Of a stretch of DNA of 64,000 nt, positions 33,243 to 43,576 are shown in pieces (the stretch's first letter is position 1; every line of letters starts with the position of its first letter). A model generated the notes under the pieces. That model had not been told where the DNA came from. It ran no database searches and was given only the letters and a program-made list of their open reading frames with translations. This stretch comes from Notolepis coatsorum (taxonomy: Eukaryota > Chordata > Actinopteri > Aulopiformes > Paralepididae), in the NCBI GenBank assembly GCA_963971535.1, contig OZ020592.1, forward strand, positions 57,541,028 through 57,605,027. Direction: 5' to 3'. Position numbers and translations under genes: made by a program.

Positions 33243-33361
33243 CGCGTTCCTACTGTGGGTAAACCATGATTTCCCCATGGTCTTCGAAAAGCTGTCGACG
33301 TCTTGGAGAAAATAAAACGTCTCCGCAGAGTTTGAGAACAATATGCAATCTTCGAAATCAT
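33243..33361 (-). CDS. acsf2: ACSF2 exon 1 with mitochondrial targeting sequence
   Basis: The ATG at 33361-33359 starts MISKIAYCSQTLRRRFIFSK, then TSTAFRRPWGNHGLPTVGT plus two bases of Arg, then the donor GTAAGTCG. The stretch is rich in Arg, Lys, Ser and Thr with no acidic residue and can form an amphipathic helix, as expected for a matrix presequence. The human protein also starts with an Arg-rich presequence. The phase-2 end matches the one-base start of exon 2 exactly, which supports this ATG. The longer overlapping frame from 33470 is in another phase and does not splice to ACSF2. Confidence 0.85.
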
Positions 33362-33480
33362 TGCTGGTTACTAATTTACTACTGCAGTCCTCTGCAAGAA
33401 GAAGACGACACCGGAAATGTTTTAAGAATGACAACAACGTGCGCCATGCAAAGTAACCTATAGAGGGCAACGATTAGTTT
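33362..33480 (-). promoter_or_regulatory. acsf2: Presumed ACSF2 5' UTR / core promoter
   Basis: The sequence directly upstream of the start codon has no TATA box. It includes an ETS-type core on the plus strand (ACCGGAAATG at 33409-33418), a site class common in promoters of mitochondrial enzyme genes. The transcription start is unknown, so this is inference from position. Confidence 0.3.
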
Positions 33481-34446
33481 CTTTCTTGTGGTCGCCTATC
33501 TTGTAATTACAGCGTGCAGCGTGTTATGAAGTTACAGCCCACAAACAGGAGCATAAAACGCCTTGTAAATTTTTGCGACAGCGCATTCCGATGGAAGGGC
33601 TGAACTCTGGCAATAGCCTATCCAGGGGTTCTCGTAAGGATTATTGTACCGGATCTCCTCTCTGGTAAACAAGAATACCCTGAAGACTCTGGCAGGAGCA
33701 CTCATTCAAGGGTACTACGACTATGCTTGCACCTCATGGTACCAAAGCACCTCAAAGGCACTAAAAGGGTCAATATCACCATAGAGTGCCTTTCAACCCT
33801 CACAATACTCAGAAATGTTAATCTTAATTTCCCATTCCATTTATGTCTTATCATAAATAGTAGATACTGAAGTTGTAGAAATATATATAAGCTGAGCTCC
33901 CACACATTTTCAGATAATTATGGGCATATATTCAAAGAATAAACCATGAGATATGTCCACCCTGTCATGGACATAATACTGTTAAATATGTTTTCATTGC
34001 AATATTAAGATGAAAATTACTTTTTCAGAAAGGTATGATGTCCCTTTCCTGAACAGGGTTATTTGTTTGCTTTAAATTATAAATAAATAAAAGATTTTAT
34101 GTAAACCACCTGTTTTAAAAAGAAACACATACAATTTGCACATATATATTTTATAATTAGGAGAAAACTGTGATATTTGGATGCAGTTTTTTATTTGCAT
34201 ATTATTGCCCCCCACTTAGCTATTGAACACACTAGATTATTTAAACAGATATCTCACAGTATGATTGAATTATTATTAAAAACTATCAAGATGACAGGGT
34301 GGACCAGTGCATGACAGGGTGGACCAGCACATGACGGGGTGGACACATAAAGCAGAACACACAAAGCATCACAACATTTGAAAATGAAACATTTATTCAA
34401 CTTTGAAAATGGGTACATTCTCAATCTATTTGAAATAAATAATTTA
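33481..34446. other. Intergenic, no gene recognised
   Basis: It contains four of the ten dispersed GACAGGGTGGAC motifs (33955, 34293, 34313 and a one-mismatch copy at 34333). No coding signal is seen. Confidence 0.45.
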
Positions 34447-35162
34447 CCATAGAACATACCACACACCATAGAACATACCATAGAACATATCACATACCAT
34501 AGAACATACCACACCATAGAACATACCACATACCATAGAACATACCATAGCATAGAACATACCACACACCATAGAACATACGATAGAACATATCACATAC
34601 CATAGAACATACCACACACCATAGAACATACCATAGAACATATCACATACCATAGAACATACCACACACCATAGAACATACCATAGAGCATACCACAGAA
34701 TATACCATAGAACATACCACATACCATAGAATATACCACACACCATAGAACATACCACATACCATAGAACATACCACATACCATAGAATATACCACATAC
34801 CATAGAATATACCACATACCATAGAACATACCACATACCATAGAATATACAACATACCATAGAATATACCACATACCATAGAACATACCACATACCATAG
34901 AATATACCACATACCATAGAACATACCACATACCATAGAACATACCACACACCATAGAACATGCCACATACCATAGAACATACCATAGAATATACCATAG
35001 AGCATACCACAGAATATACCACATACCATAGAACATACCACATACCATAGAATATACCACACACCATAGAACATACCACATACCATAGAACATACCACAT
35101 ACCATAGAATATACCACATACCATAGAACATACCATAGAATAATACCATAGAATATACCACT
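34447..35162. repeat. 716-bp minisatellite replacing Gypsy 3' half
   Basis: Units built from ACCATAGAACAT (12 bp) plus ACCACAT (together 19 bp), with variants ATAGAATATACC, are arranged irregularly, roughly 40 units in all. The left edge of the Gypsy pol reading frame runs straight into it at 35162. No stop codons occur in several frames, so long spurious ORFs arise (230 codons on minus). Confidence 0.9.
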
Positions 35163-36740
35163 CTCTGAAGGATCTCTCCTCTCATCGGTCTCGGCATGAC
35201 CAATGTCCCTCTTAGGACAAGTCCATTTAGCTCTGACAGCTCTGATTTCACTGGGACATACGGTCTCACCTCGATAGGCACCTCGGCTAGGTGTTCAGGC
35301 CATCCCTTTTTGATGAGTCTGGCGACTGACAGCAGTTCGGCGTCAGCTGCTGTGTCCGCTCTGATCTCGTCCATCTTGCTTGCGGACGCTGGGATCCCCT
35401 CCATTACACTAGCCAAATAGCATGCCACCTCACGCTGTGTGTCCAAGTCTGCACCTATGTTGGCCATTGGGCTGCGTGACAGAGTATCTGCGACGACCAG
35501 AGTCTTTCCAGGAGCATACTCTGCCACCGCATTGAACCTCATGAGTCTCATGAGGAGTCGCTGGCATCGGAGAGGCACATTGTCCAGGCTGCGAGTGTTA
35601 ATGAGAGGTACAAGGGGCTTGTGGTCAGTTATTAGCTTGAACTGGCCCAGGCTACTGAGGTACCGGTCGAACCTCTTGCACGCTCACACGCCCGCCAGAC
35701 CTTTTTCAATCTGGGCGTAGCGCGTTTCTGCTTCGGTGAGGCATCTTGAGCAGTACGCCACAGGTTTCCACTGCTCGCCATGAAGTTGAAGTAGCACGCC
35801 CCCTAACCCGTAACTGCTTGCGTCGGCAGACATGGCGGTGGGCTTGCTCATGTCGTAGAAGGCGAGTACTGGTGCTGTGGTCAACAGCTCTTTGATCCTC
35901 TGAAAAGCTGTTTGCTGGGCATGATTCCATGCCCATGCATTCTTGTGCTTCAGGAGCTCATACAGCGGCTGTCCTGTTGAGAGGTCTGGGACGTACTTGC
36001 TGAGATAATTCACCATTCCCAGCACCCTCCTCAGCTCCTGCACATCTGTTGGCGGCGCCAGCTGCCGGATAGCCTCCACTTTCGCTGGGTGAGGCCGGAT
36101 CCCGGACTGGTCGATGATGTGCCCAAGAAACCGTAGCTGACTTTGCTTGATGGAGCACTTTTCTCGATTCAGCTTCAGCCGTCTCTATGCGCTGCATCAC
36201 CTCCAGGCGACTGTCATGCTCTTGTTCTGTGGCGCCATAGACGAGAATGTCTTCCATAAAGATCTCGACGCCCTCTAACCCGTCCAGAGTCTCCATCATC
36301 TTCCTCTGGACAATTTAAGGCACGCTTGTGATTCCGAATGGCAGTCGCTTGAAGTTGAACCTGCCAAACGGCGTGATGAAGGTGGTGAGCTTACAGCTGT
36401 CTGGGTGCAACGGGATTTGGAAGAATCCACTGGCGGCATCGAGTGACGTGAAGACTGTGGCCCCGCTTAGCTTTGCTGTGATCTCGTCGGTAGTGGGCAG
36501 GGTGTACTGTTCTCTTTTAACAGCCTCGTTCAGCCTCTTGAGATCCACACAGATGCTGGCTTTGCCTGTGCTCTTCAGGACCGGCACCATGGGTGCACAC
36601 CAATCGGTAGGCTGTGTCACCCTCTCGATGATGTCGTTCCCCTCCATCCTCTGGAGCTCCTCCTTGACCTTCTGCAGCATAGGGAGAGGTACACGTTGCG
36701 CTGTGTATACAGTGTACGGCTGGGCGCCATCTTTCAGCAG
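35163..36740 (-). pseudogene. Gypsy RT / RNase H region
   Basis: It reads in at least four frames. RT (36680-36315) shows DWCAPMVPVLKSTGKASICV, TSLDAASGFFQIPLHPD and FGRFNFKRLPFGI. The catalytic loop region reads IFMEDILVYGATEQEHDSRL near 36260 (ME-D in place of the usual D-D, a damaged key residue). RNase H (36079-35684) shows [20 protein letters not shown] and [15 protein letters not shown]. Then EYAPGKTLVVADTLSRSP (about 35520) and a pre-integrase linker lead to the break at 35162. Confidence 0.8.
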
Positions 36741-36745
36741 TATTC

Positions 36746-37192
36746 TTACTGGTTCAGTTTGTAATGTACCATGCCTGCCTGCAAATATAATTTTTTCCCG
36801 CTGCTGCTCACCGTTTCCTCCACTCTTCTCACTAAATTCATTTTCACTGACATTGGCCTGCTGAGTAGGTTGTTTACTGTAGGCCCCCGGATGACATAAG
36901 TTGTGAGTGGGTGTGTCTTACCCTTGTAGGTCACAGTGCTTTGCCACCTGGGCTGTTTCGCAGGCTCCAGCGGTCTGTTTGGCATGAGTGAGTGGTAGGT
37001 CTCCTCACGAAAGATGCTCACATCCGCCCCAGTGTCGATTTTGAACTTGACCGGTGTGGAACCCATCAACACCTTGACGGCCCACTTCTTTGGTGACCCA
37101 CCTGCTTTACTCACTTCCCCCATGTAGTACCCATCTTCTGACCCGGAGTCCTGCTGTTGTTCCTGCACTTTTTTTTTGTTCTCCGACCTCAC
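36746..37192 (-). CDS. Gypsy aspartic protease ORF
   Basis: A 148-codon open frame overlaps the gag end by 86 bases in another frame, as in elements that express pol by frameshifting. VKFKIDTGADVSIFREETY holds the D-T-G-A active-site triplet of retroviral-type aspartic proteases. It would process the polyprotein. The frame is intact but the downstream pol is broken. Confidence 0.75.
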   Translation of the reverse strand: MRSENKKKVQEQQQDSGSEDGYYMGEVSKAGGSPKKWAVKVLMGSTPVKFKIDTGADVSIFREETYHSLMPNRPLEPAKQPRWQSTVTYKGKTHPLTTYVIRGPTVNNLLSRPMSVKMNLVRRVEETVSSSGKKLYLQAGMVHYKLNQ

Positions 37193-37946
37193 GTACTGCT
37201 TTCCTATTCCTACACACTTTGCTCCAGTGCCCTACTTTGTCGCAGGTATTACATGTGGACTTTTTAGCTGGACAGTTCTCATCTCTACTGTGCCACGCTC
37301 TCCCACATTGTCTACATTGTCCTCTGTCGCCCCCTTGTGGCTTACCCTGGCGGCCATTGCCTTTGTAGCGCTTGCTGCGAGTGACCTTGTGTATCGGCCG
37401 GCCTCCGGCTGTCTCTCCTTGCATGCTGATCTGCGAAGGAACCTCTTCAGACTGCCTGACCGTCTCTATGGTCAGCGCGAGTGTCAAGTCCCTTGTCAGC
37501 TGCAACTTACGGGAGACTTCTTTGTCGATGATTCCAACGACGATTCTGTCACGGATGTTCTCATCCTTGCTCGCGCCAAAATCACAATGCACAGCCAGTT
37601 CATACAAAGCCCTAATAAAAGTCTCTGCGTTTTCTCCTGCTTTCTGCACTCGTTGATGGAAACATGCCCGTTCGTGTATGACGTTCCGTCGCGGTACAAA
37701 GTAGTCATCGAACTTTGCTAGCACTCTTGTAAAGTCATCTCCATGTGCTACTTCTTCAAATACAAACAAATGGAATATATTCTCCGACTCGCTTCCCATA
37801 ACATATATCAGACTGCTAACCTGCACGGCACCATCTTCCTTATCCAACTTGGTAGCCGTTCTGAATCTCACAAAACGTTGCTTCCAATTGGGCCATTCTC
37901 CTGGTTTGTCGAAAGGAAAACTCGCCGGCGGGTGAAATTTTGCCAT
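37107..37946 (-). CDS. Gypsy gag ORF with two CCHC zinc knuckles
   Basis: A 279-codon open frame starts 26 bases after the LTR edge (MAKFHPPASFPFDKPGEWPN). A capsid-like region with EVSRKLQLTRDLTLALTIE near residue 150 precedes a basic stretch and two knuckles: CRQCGRAWHSRDENC (spacing x2-x4-x5) and CNTCDKVGHWSKVC (x2-x4-x4). It would package element RNA. This is the best-preserved ORF of the copy. Confidence 0.85.
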   Translation of the reverse strand: MAKFHPPASFPFDKPGEWPNWKQRFVRFRTATKLDKEDGAVQVSSLIYVMGSESENIFHLFVFEEVAHGDDFTRVLAKFDDYFVPRRNVIHERACFHQRVQKAGENAETFIRALYELAVHCDFGASKDENIRDRIVVGIIDKEVSRKLQLTRDLTLALTIETVRQSEEVPSQISMQGETAGGRPIHKVTRSKRYKGNGRQGKPQGGDRGQCRQCGRAWHSRDENCPAKKSTCNTCDKVGHWSKVCRNRKAVREVGEQKKSAGTTAGLRVRRWVLHGGSE

Positions 37947-37972
37947 TTCTGTCTACTTTACTTCTGACACCA

Positions 37973-38146
37973 TATAGATTAATCGTCTGGAGGCTTTGAC
38001 TTGGTGCGAGCTCTGCTCATTTATTGACAACTTCCGTATGCAGTAACCCACTGACTCATTCACGTTCAGTGTAACAATATAACTCCAGATCAATGCGCAG
38101 GCCTTAGAACTACCCACGTATATCTTATATACTTCCGTATATGACA
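37973..38146 (-). repeat. Gypsy 5' LTR (about 174 bp)
   Basis: On the minus strand it starts TGTCATATACGGAAG, has a TATA-type box (TATATAAG, plus-strand 38124-38131) and a poly(A) signal AATAAA (plus-strand 38020-38025). It ends directly before TGGTGTCAGAAG (37972-37961), the usual position of the tRNA primer site. The end lacks a canonical CA, so the boundary may shift by a few bases. Confidence 0.65.
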
Positions 38147-38820
38147 GTATGCTTAATAACATTAGACTTAGAGCGTTAGAGAGACAGGGAAGAAGAAAAT
38201 AGTTATTTCATGTTTATTAAGGCTTTATTAATGCATAATGATGCTACACTTAATATACAACTTGACCCAACAAGGAATAAGCAATAATATAGACTAATAT
38301 GACCTAGTGTGTGTGTGTGTGTGTGGTTGAGTCCATTATCAAAGGGATGATAAATTAATATCCATCTACAAATTACAAATGAACTATATGTCCACCCTGT
38401 CATGTGTATGTCCACCCTGTCGGGTCTAAGCGGCCGACAGGGTGGACATTTTGGGACAACGATAGGGTGGACATTTTGAGCTTCAGTTAGCATATTAGCT
38501 TACAACAAACTGTGACTAGCTAACTAGCTAGTCTGGTTGTTGAAGAGAATTTGGTATAGTTAAACTTACATATTTTGAAAATATTGTATTCTAATCACTT
38601 CCAGCATATTTTATGCTGACAGGGTGGACATGTTAAGCTTCGTCAGAGCAAGTAAGCAAACTTATAGAAAGAAAATGTGTCAGTAGGAAAGTCAGCTACT
38701 CATTCACCTCAGCCATTGAATTTCCCGCCACTGAAGAGAGGAAAAAACTGTCGTTGTGATGTCACTAGAGTGGATGGCCTTTTCTTAAAGGGGCAGATTC
38801 CCCAATATGACAGGGTGGAC

Positions 38821-39189
38821 AATCATTTAAAGGACACACACAAACTCTTCTTTTTTTAGTATAAATACAAATATTTATTTTGTTAAATAAGATAATACAC
38901 TTAAGTTGAGTAATATCTTATTCAACTAAATAATAATATGATTTTTTTTTTTTTTTTGGATTTGACTATATTTTACGCACATTGAAATTGAATGAGCAGT
39001 GCATGGGACATAGCAAAACAGCATGCATCCTCTTATACAAAACTGAAAAAAAATCTGGAAAATGTATTTAAAGAGCCAGGTAATGATTTTCTATTAATAT
39101 AAAGACTTAGCCCAATATACCAAACCCTTTCATAGTAATTTTTATGTTAAATTGACATGACAAATTTATTATTTATGTACAGGACACCA
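38821..39189. other. Intergenic AT-rich sequence
   Basis: It includes a T run of about 16 at 38942-38957. No gene is seen. Confidence 0.5.
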
Positions 39190-40173
39190 AAAGGCACCCT
39201 ACAGCGATATTGACCCAAAAACCAAATTACAAACATCTCAAAACAAACTAGTCAGACTACTGCTTGACCTGACTCCTAGAACCCACCTCACCCCTGCACA
39301 CTTTGCCAACCTAGGATGGCTTAGAGTAGACGACAGAGTACAGCAACTTGCAATGGGCCTGGTCTACAAGATACACTACACGACCAAGGTACCCATGTAC
39401 ATGTCAAAATACTTCCCAAAGGTCAGTGAATACCACGATCACAACACCAGAGGGAGCTCCACAAATCATGTAAAACCCAGATTCGGCTCAAACAAGGGAC
39501 TAAACACGTTTCACAATTATGCCACATCAATGTGGAACCCTCTACCCAAAGCTGTAAAGGAATGTGAATCACTACCCACCTTCAAAAACACTCTCAAAGA
39601 ACACCTACAGGAGACTGCAATTCGAAACTGGCCCCCACAAATGTCCTAACCCAGTTGTACAATAAAGACCAAGCATGGCTTTGTCAGTATTCCAATGTAC
39701 AGTGCCCCCCCCCCCCCACCTCCAATGTACAGCCCCACACAACCCCACCCCACCTACCCAACCTCCTCCAATGTACAGTTTCTATGTCAAATGTATGTCA
39801 GTATTCCAATGTACAGTGACCCCCCCCCCCCCTACCCAAACCCCCCCACCTCCAATGTACAGCCCCACCCCACCTGCCCAACCTCCTCCAATGCACAGTT
39901 TCTATGTCAAATGTATATACACTCTTCTGGATTTTTTTAGTATCACAAACAGTACTGTATTTGCAAATCTGGTATGTCATAAATGTATAGATGTAGCAGT
40001 ACTGTCTATCTGTATGTCGTGTGTCATATGATGAATTGAAAATGGGGGACCCTGATGGAAACAAGACGAAAGTCTTTCTCAGGTCTGCATCCTCTTAACA
40101 ATTGTATGTATTGAGTTGTACTGTACTGTACCCATTCTGCAATCTGTTAATAAACTTTTCAATCAATCAATCA
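39190..40173 (+). mobile_element. LINE (family T) with C-terminal ORF, 3' UTR and tail
   Basis: The frame from about 39210 to 39649 reads NKLVRLLLDLTPRTHLTPAH, FANLGWLRVDDRVQQLAMG, then MGLVYKIHYTTKVPMYMSKY, HNTRGSSTNHVKPRF and MWNPLPKAVKECESLPTFK, ending QMS. This is the C-terminal segment common to Jockey/L2-superfamily LINE ORFs. The 3' UTR carries a duplicated C-rich block (39680-39905) and the family T tail (40034-40173), ending in AATC repeats. It is 5'-truncated. This copy defines the other seven tails. Confidence 0.75.
39680..39905. repeat. Tandem duplication in LINE 3' UTR
   Basis: Two units of about 115 bp each contain CAATGTACAGT plus a C run, ACCTCCTCCAATG(T/C)ACAG and TTTCTATGTCAAATGTAT. 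A third relative lies at 40505-40625. Confidence 0.8.
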
Positions 40174-40496
40174 ATCTCAAACCTTTTCATATCGTGACCC
40201 CATTTTATTTCGGATTTTTTTTGGGGACCCCCCACTTAATGTATCGCGTAATTTCAACATGGAATTAAGGAATATCAAAATAAAAGCACAGGTTGTTGAA
40301 CTTGATCATGCATATTTATTAGAAAATGTAATTACAGCACTATATCAATACACATTTATAAAACGAGGCATATTTAGCCAAAATATGTTGCCAGAACATA
40401 AAAAAATAATAATAATATATATAGGCCTATATATATATTTTTTTTTTAACTTTCCAATGCGCGACCCCACTGTCACCTACCCGCGACCCCAATTTT
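40174..40496. other. Insertion between LINE copies, hAT-like remnant
   Basis: CTCAAACCTTTTCATATCGTGACCCC-type text at the left and ACTGTCACCTACCCGCGACCCC at the right resemble decayed Charlie-type hAT ends (CGCGACCCC). No TSD is recognisable. Confidence 0.35.
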
Positions 40497-40876
40497 GGTC
40501 ACGACCACCCACCCAACCACCTCCAGTGTACAGTTCCATCCCACCTACCCAACCACCTCCAGTGTACAGTTCCACCCCACCTACCCAACCTCCTCCAATG
40601 TACAGTTTCTTCGTCAAATGTATATACTCTCTTTTTTAGACTCTTTTTGTATCACAAACAGTACTGCATTTGTAAATCTGGTATGTCATAAATGTATAGA
40701 TGTAGCAGTACTGTCTATCTGTATACATGTCATATATGTTATTATGAATTGAAAATGGGGGACCTGATTTAAACAAGACTAAAGTCTTTCTCTGGTCTGC
40801 ATCCCCCGTATTGAGCCGTACTGTATTGTACCCATTCTGCAATCTGTTAATAAAAATGTCATTCAATCAATCACCG
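40497..40876 (+). mobile_element. LINE 3' UTR, family T, copy 5
   Basis: It carries the C-rich block (40505-40625) and the tail core (40745-40860), ending in AATC repeats. It is 5'-truncated. Confidence 0.75.
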
Positions 40877-40881
40877 TGCAG

Positions 40882-41035
40882 ATTGATTGATTGAATGAAC
40901 ATTTTATTAGCCGATTGCAGAATGGGTACAATACAGTACAGCTCAATACACACAATTGTTAAGGGGATGCAGACCAGAGAAAGACTTTCGTCTTGTTTAC
41001 ATCAGGGTCCCCCATTTTCAATTCATAATGAATTG
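40882..41035 (-). mobile_element. LINE 3'-tail family T, copy 6
   Basis: In inverted orientation immediately after copy 5: GATTGATTGATTGAATG, then ACAGATTGCAG-like text and the complement of GGGGACCCTGATG. It forms a tail-to-tail pair with copy 5, able to fold as a hairpin. Confidence 0.75.
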
Positions 41036-41407
41036 TAAGTAAGGGTGCAACTTGCTCCGTGCAATCCATTCTTTGTGGATTTAGCCCATAGTTGTGTTCC
41101 GGAATGGCTGTAATGGGGAGGGGCTATATGTCTTGGGGGCAAACGAGGATATCAGAGCCTGTGTGTGTGAGTTTGTGGGGTGAGTTTTGTGGAGAGAGGG
41201 GATGTGCCATTGATAACGATCTTGTGAGTGGCCATCTGGTGAGCTGTTCTGACGTTTGGTGTAAATTATTTGAATTATAATCCTCACTCGAAGGTTAAGT
41301 GGCACTAGAATGTCCAGCCTGAGCGAGGGAGAGAGAGAGAGAGAGAGAGTGGTGAGGGAGAGGGAGAAGGAGAGAGGTTTGGGGCCTTGTGTGTGTGAGC
41401 GTGTCAG

Positions 41408-41408
<1 letters not shown>
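41036..41408. other. Intergenic, GA-rich low complexity
   Basis: It contains (GA)n at about 41327-41349. No gene is seen. Confidence 0.5.
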
Positions 41409-41444
<36 letters not shown>

Positions 41445-41559
41445 TTTATAAAGCACCTTTCATACATGTCATGTAGCTCAAAGTGCTGTACACAAACATA
41501 GGCATATATAACGATAAAAGCAATAAAGTCACAGTGATCAGTTAAGATCAATGTTTAAA

Positions 41560-41567
41560 AAAAAAAA

Positions 41568-41606
<39 letters not shown>

Positions 41607-41624
41607 TAATAATAAATAATAATA

Positions 41625-41700
<76 letters not shown>
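41560..41700. repeat. (AAT)n microsatellite
   Basis: About 45 AAT units with AATA interruptions, inside the L2 3' UTR. Confidence 0.95.
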
Positions 41701-41702
<2 letters not shown>

Positions 41703-41900
41703 GTAAAAATGAAAATAACGTAAAAATGAAAACATGAAAACAGTCATTTGCTTACCAGTTTGGGAGAACAGGTCCGCACAAACATGTCCGCTCAGTAGCA
41801 ACCGGAAGTAGGAAATGCACTAAACCAATGCACTTGTACGGTAGGTAGCAATGTTAGCTCTTATAACGCTAGTGTAGTTACGTTTTTATTAGTGGTCAGA

Positions 41901-42215
41901 GTTGGGTCCACAGGACTTATCCAAGCCCCATGGATCCATCAGTGGCCGTGTATTGTGTGCGTATGTACCCGTTCCCTCATGTGGTCAGTGGCCAGAGTTG
42001 GGTCCACAGGACTTATCCAAGCCCCATGGATCCATCAGTGGCCGCGTATTGTGTGCGTATGTACCCGTTCCCTCATCTAAAGAGTTGGGTCCATAAGACT
42101 TATCCAAGCCTTACGGATCCATCAGTGGTCGTGTATTGTGTGCGTATGTACCCGTTCCTTCATCTAAAAAGTTGGGTCCACAAGGCTTATCCTAGCCTCA
42201 TGGATCCATCTGGTT
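41901..42215. repeat. Minisatellite in L2 3' UTR, 86-96-bp units
   Basis: Units start GTTGGGTCCA at 41901, 41997, 42083 and 42171. Each has GGATCCATCAGTGG and GTGCGTATGTACCCGTTCC, and the last is partial. Confidence 0.9.
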
Positions 42216-42229
42216 TTTCCAAGCCATAA

Positions 42230-43576
42230 CTATTTGTAAGCTAGACTGTATAGGTACGTTTTTAATTTTCCTTTAAAAATGTGTATAGAGCTGGCGTTTC
42301 TGATGTGTGTTGGTAGTGTGTTCCATAGTTTTGGGGCATAGTTGGCAAATGCCATACTTCCTATCCTCTTTTGGTTTCTGGGCGTGTCTAGTAAACCTGT
42401 AGTGGATGACCGTAGCGTTCTTGAGGGCAGATAACTAACTAGGGAATTTGCTATGTATTTTGGGCCTTGCTCATTAAGAGCTTTATATGTTAGGAAAAGG
42501 ACCTTAAAATCAATTCTATGAGTTATTGGAAGCCAGTGCAGAGTGGCTAGGACTGGAGTGATATGTTCTCTTCTCCTTGTATGAGTTAGTAATCGAGCTG
42601 CAGAGTTTTGGATAAGCTGAAGCTTCCCAATGGTTGCTTTGGGAAGACCAGTGAACAGTGCATTACAATAGTCAAGCCGACTTGATACAAAAGCATGAAT
42701 AAGTGTCTCTGCATCCTTTTTATTTACGAAAGGTCTTACTTTCGCTATGTTTCTTAGGTGGAAGAATGACGTTTTCATGGCCTTATTTATGAGACTTAAA
42801 GGTCAGGTCTGAGTCCAAGATGACACCTAGGCTTGTAACCTCAGTCTTTACATAGGATGACAGACTCCCCAGGTTTTCACACAGCACTTCCCTTTTCGCT
42901 TTTGGGCCGATCAATGGGATTTCGGTCTTGCTTTCGTTTAATTTTAGGAAGTTATTGTTCATCCACTTGTTTATTGCTAACAGACAATTTGTAATGGACT
43001 GTATGGCTGTAGTGTTATTTGGTTCTGCGGATATATATAGCTGTGTATCATCAGCATAACTATGGAAGCATACATTGTGGTCTCGAATGATGTCCCCGAG
43101 GGGCAGCATATATAGTGAGAAGAGTAATGGACCAAGGCAGCTTCCTTGTGCAACTCCAAAGCTGCTGTCATGTTCCTCGGATACATTGTCTCCAAGCTTA
43201 ACATAGAACCTTCTCCCCTTAATGTATGTTACGAGCCAATTTAGTACATGATCGGAAAAGCCAACCAGTCTTTCAAGACGACTGATCAAGATATTATGGT
43301 CAATCGTATCGAACGCTGCACTAAGGTCCAATAGGACAAGAATTGAGACTTTGCCAGCATCGGAGTTTAGCCTGAGGTCGCTAACTATTTTAGTAAGGGC
43401 AGTTTCAGTGCTGTGATTTGTTCTGAAACCTGATTGTAATTCCTCCATGATGTTATTATCTTTGAGAAAGGAGTTTATTTGTACTGAGACTATCTTTTCT
43501 AATATCTTGCTGATAAATGGAAGGTTCGATATTGGCCTATAGCTTTTTAAGGTCAAAGTGTGTGTCAGGACTCCAG
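42230..43576 (-). pseudogene. L2-like reverse transcriptase ORF
   Basis: Together the two frames give about 450 codons of RT palm, thumb and C-terminal region. The catalytic aspartates in YADD are kept. The endonuclease domain, expected upstream, is missing because the Harbinger-like element sits at 43577 and the continuation beyond 49226 is another repeat. The copy is otherwise little decayed compared with 27232-27870. Confidence 0.8.

Larger units (their letters stand above)
7586..33361 (-). other. acsf2: ACSF2 gene span: exons 1-9 (gene continues left of window)
   Basis: Acyl-CoA synthetase family member 2 activates fatty acids to acyl-CoA through an acyl-AMP intermediate and is a mitochondrial matrix enzyme. 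Nine exons join without a phase error: 33361-33243, 31494-31299, 27172-27044, 25553-25500, 20102-19984, 17990-17828, 16401-16306, 15200-15049 and 7677-7586 (1,120 nt, about 373 codons). The vertebrate protein is about 615 residues, so the catalytic core to the YGTPTM block is present and the C-terminal 40% lies beyond base 1. I searched 1-7585 by eye on the minus strand and found no further exon. All acceptors are AG and all donors GT. Introns carry most of the transposons of 5-33 kb, but none interrupts an exon. Confidence 0.9.
35163..38146 (-). mobile_element. Gypsy-type LTR retrotransposon, 3' part lost
   Basis: The order on the minus strand is 5' LTR (38146-37973), gag with two zinc knuckles, protease, RT and RNase H. 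The copy then breaks at 35162 where a minisatellite begins. Integrase and the 3' LTR are missing, so no TSD can be read. Reading frames are partly long, and the frame changes suggest moderate age. It lies intergenically, about 1.8 kb upstream of ACSF2 exon 1, in the same orientation. Confidence 0.85.
33955..38820. repeat. Dispersed 12-base motif GACAGGGTGGAC, ten copies
   Basis: Copies on either strand start at 33955, 34293, 34313, 34333 (one mismatch), 38390, 38410, 38436, 38461 (one mismatch), 38618 and 38809. They lie on both sides of the Gypsy element and its minisatellite, none inside. ATG or CAT follows or precedes most copies. This suggests an older repeat-bearing sequence into which Gypsy inserted. 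Function unknown. Confidence 0.7.
41409..43576 (-). mobile_element. L2-like LINE, 5' end cut by Harbinger-like insertion
   Basis: The RT frame (43592-42783; its first five codons come from the inserted element) shows SYRPISNLPFISKILEKIVS, LVLLDLSAAFDTIDHNILIS, GVAQGSCLGPLLFSLYMLPL and CFHSYADDTQLYI with the YADD catalytic motif. The C-terminal frame (42778-42230) shows RLDYCNALFTGLPKATIGKL and ILATLHWLPI-type text. The 3' UTR holds a minisatellite and an (AAT)n expansion and ends at (ACTT)n (plus strand 41409-41445). A frame change near 42780 separates the two ORFs. Confidence 0.85.

Noticed and set aside
33144..33470. 108-codon minus-strand ORF starting at 33470 as ACSF2 start
   Set aside because: It is in a different frame from the Arg-rich ATG frame, reads through the consensus donor, and does not join exon 2 in phase.
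34254..35136. ORFs of 230 and 174 codons rich in MVCSMVCGMFYG
   Set aside because: Translation of the ACCATAGAACAT minisatellite; no start context or domain.
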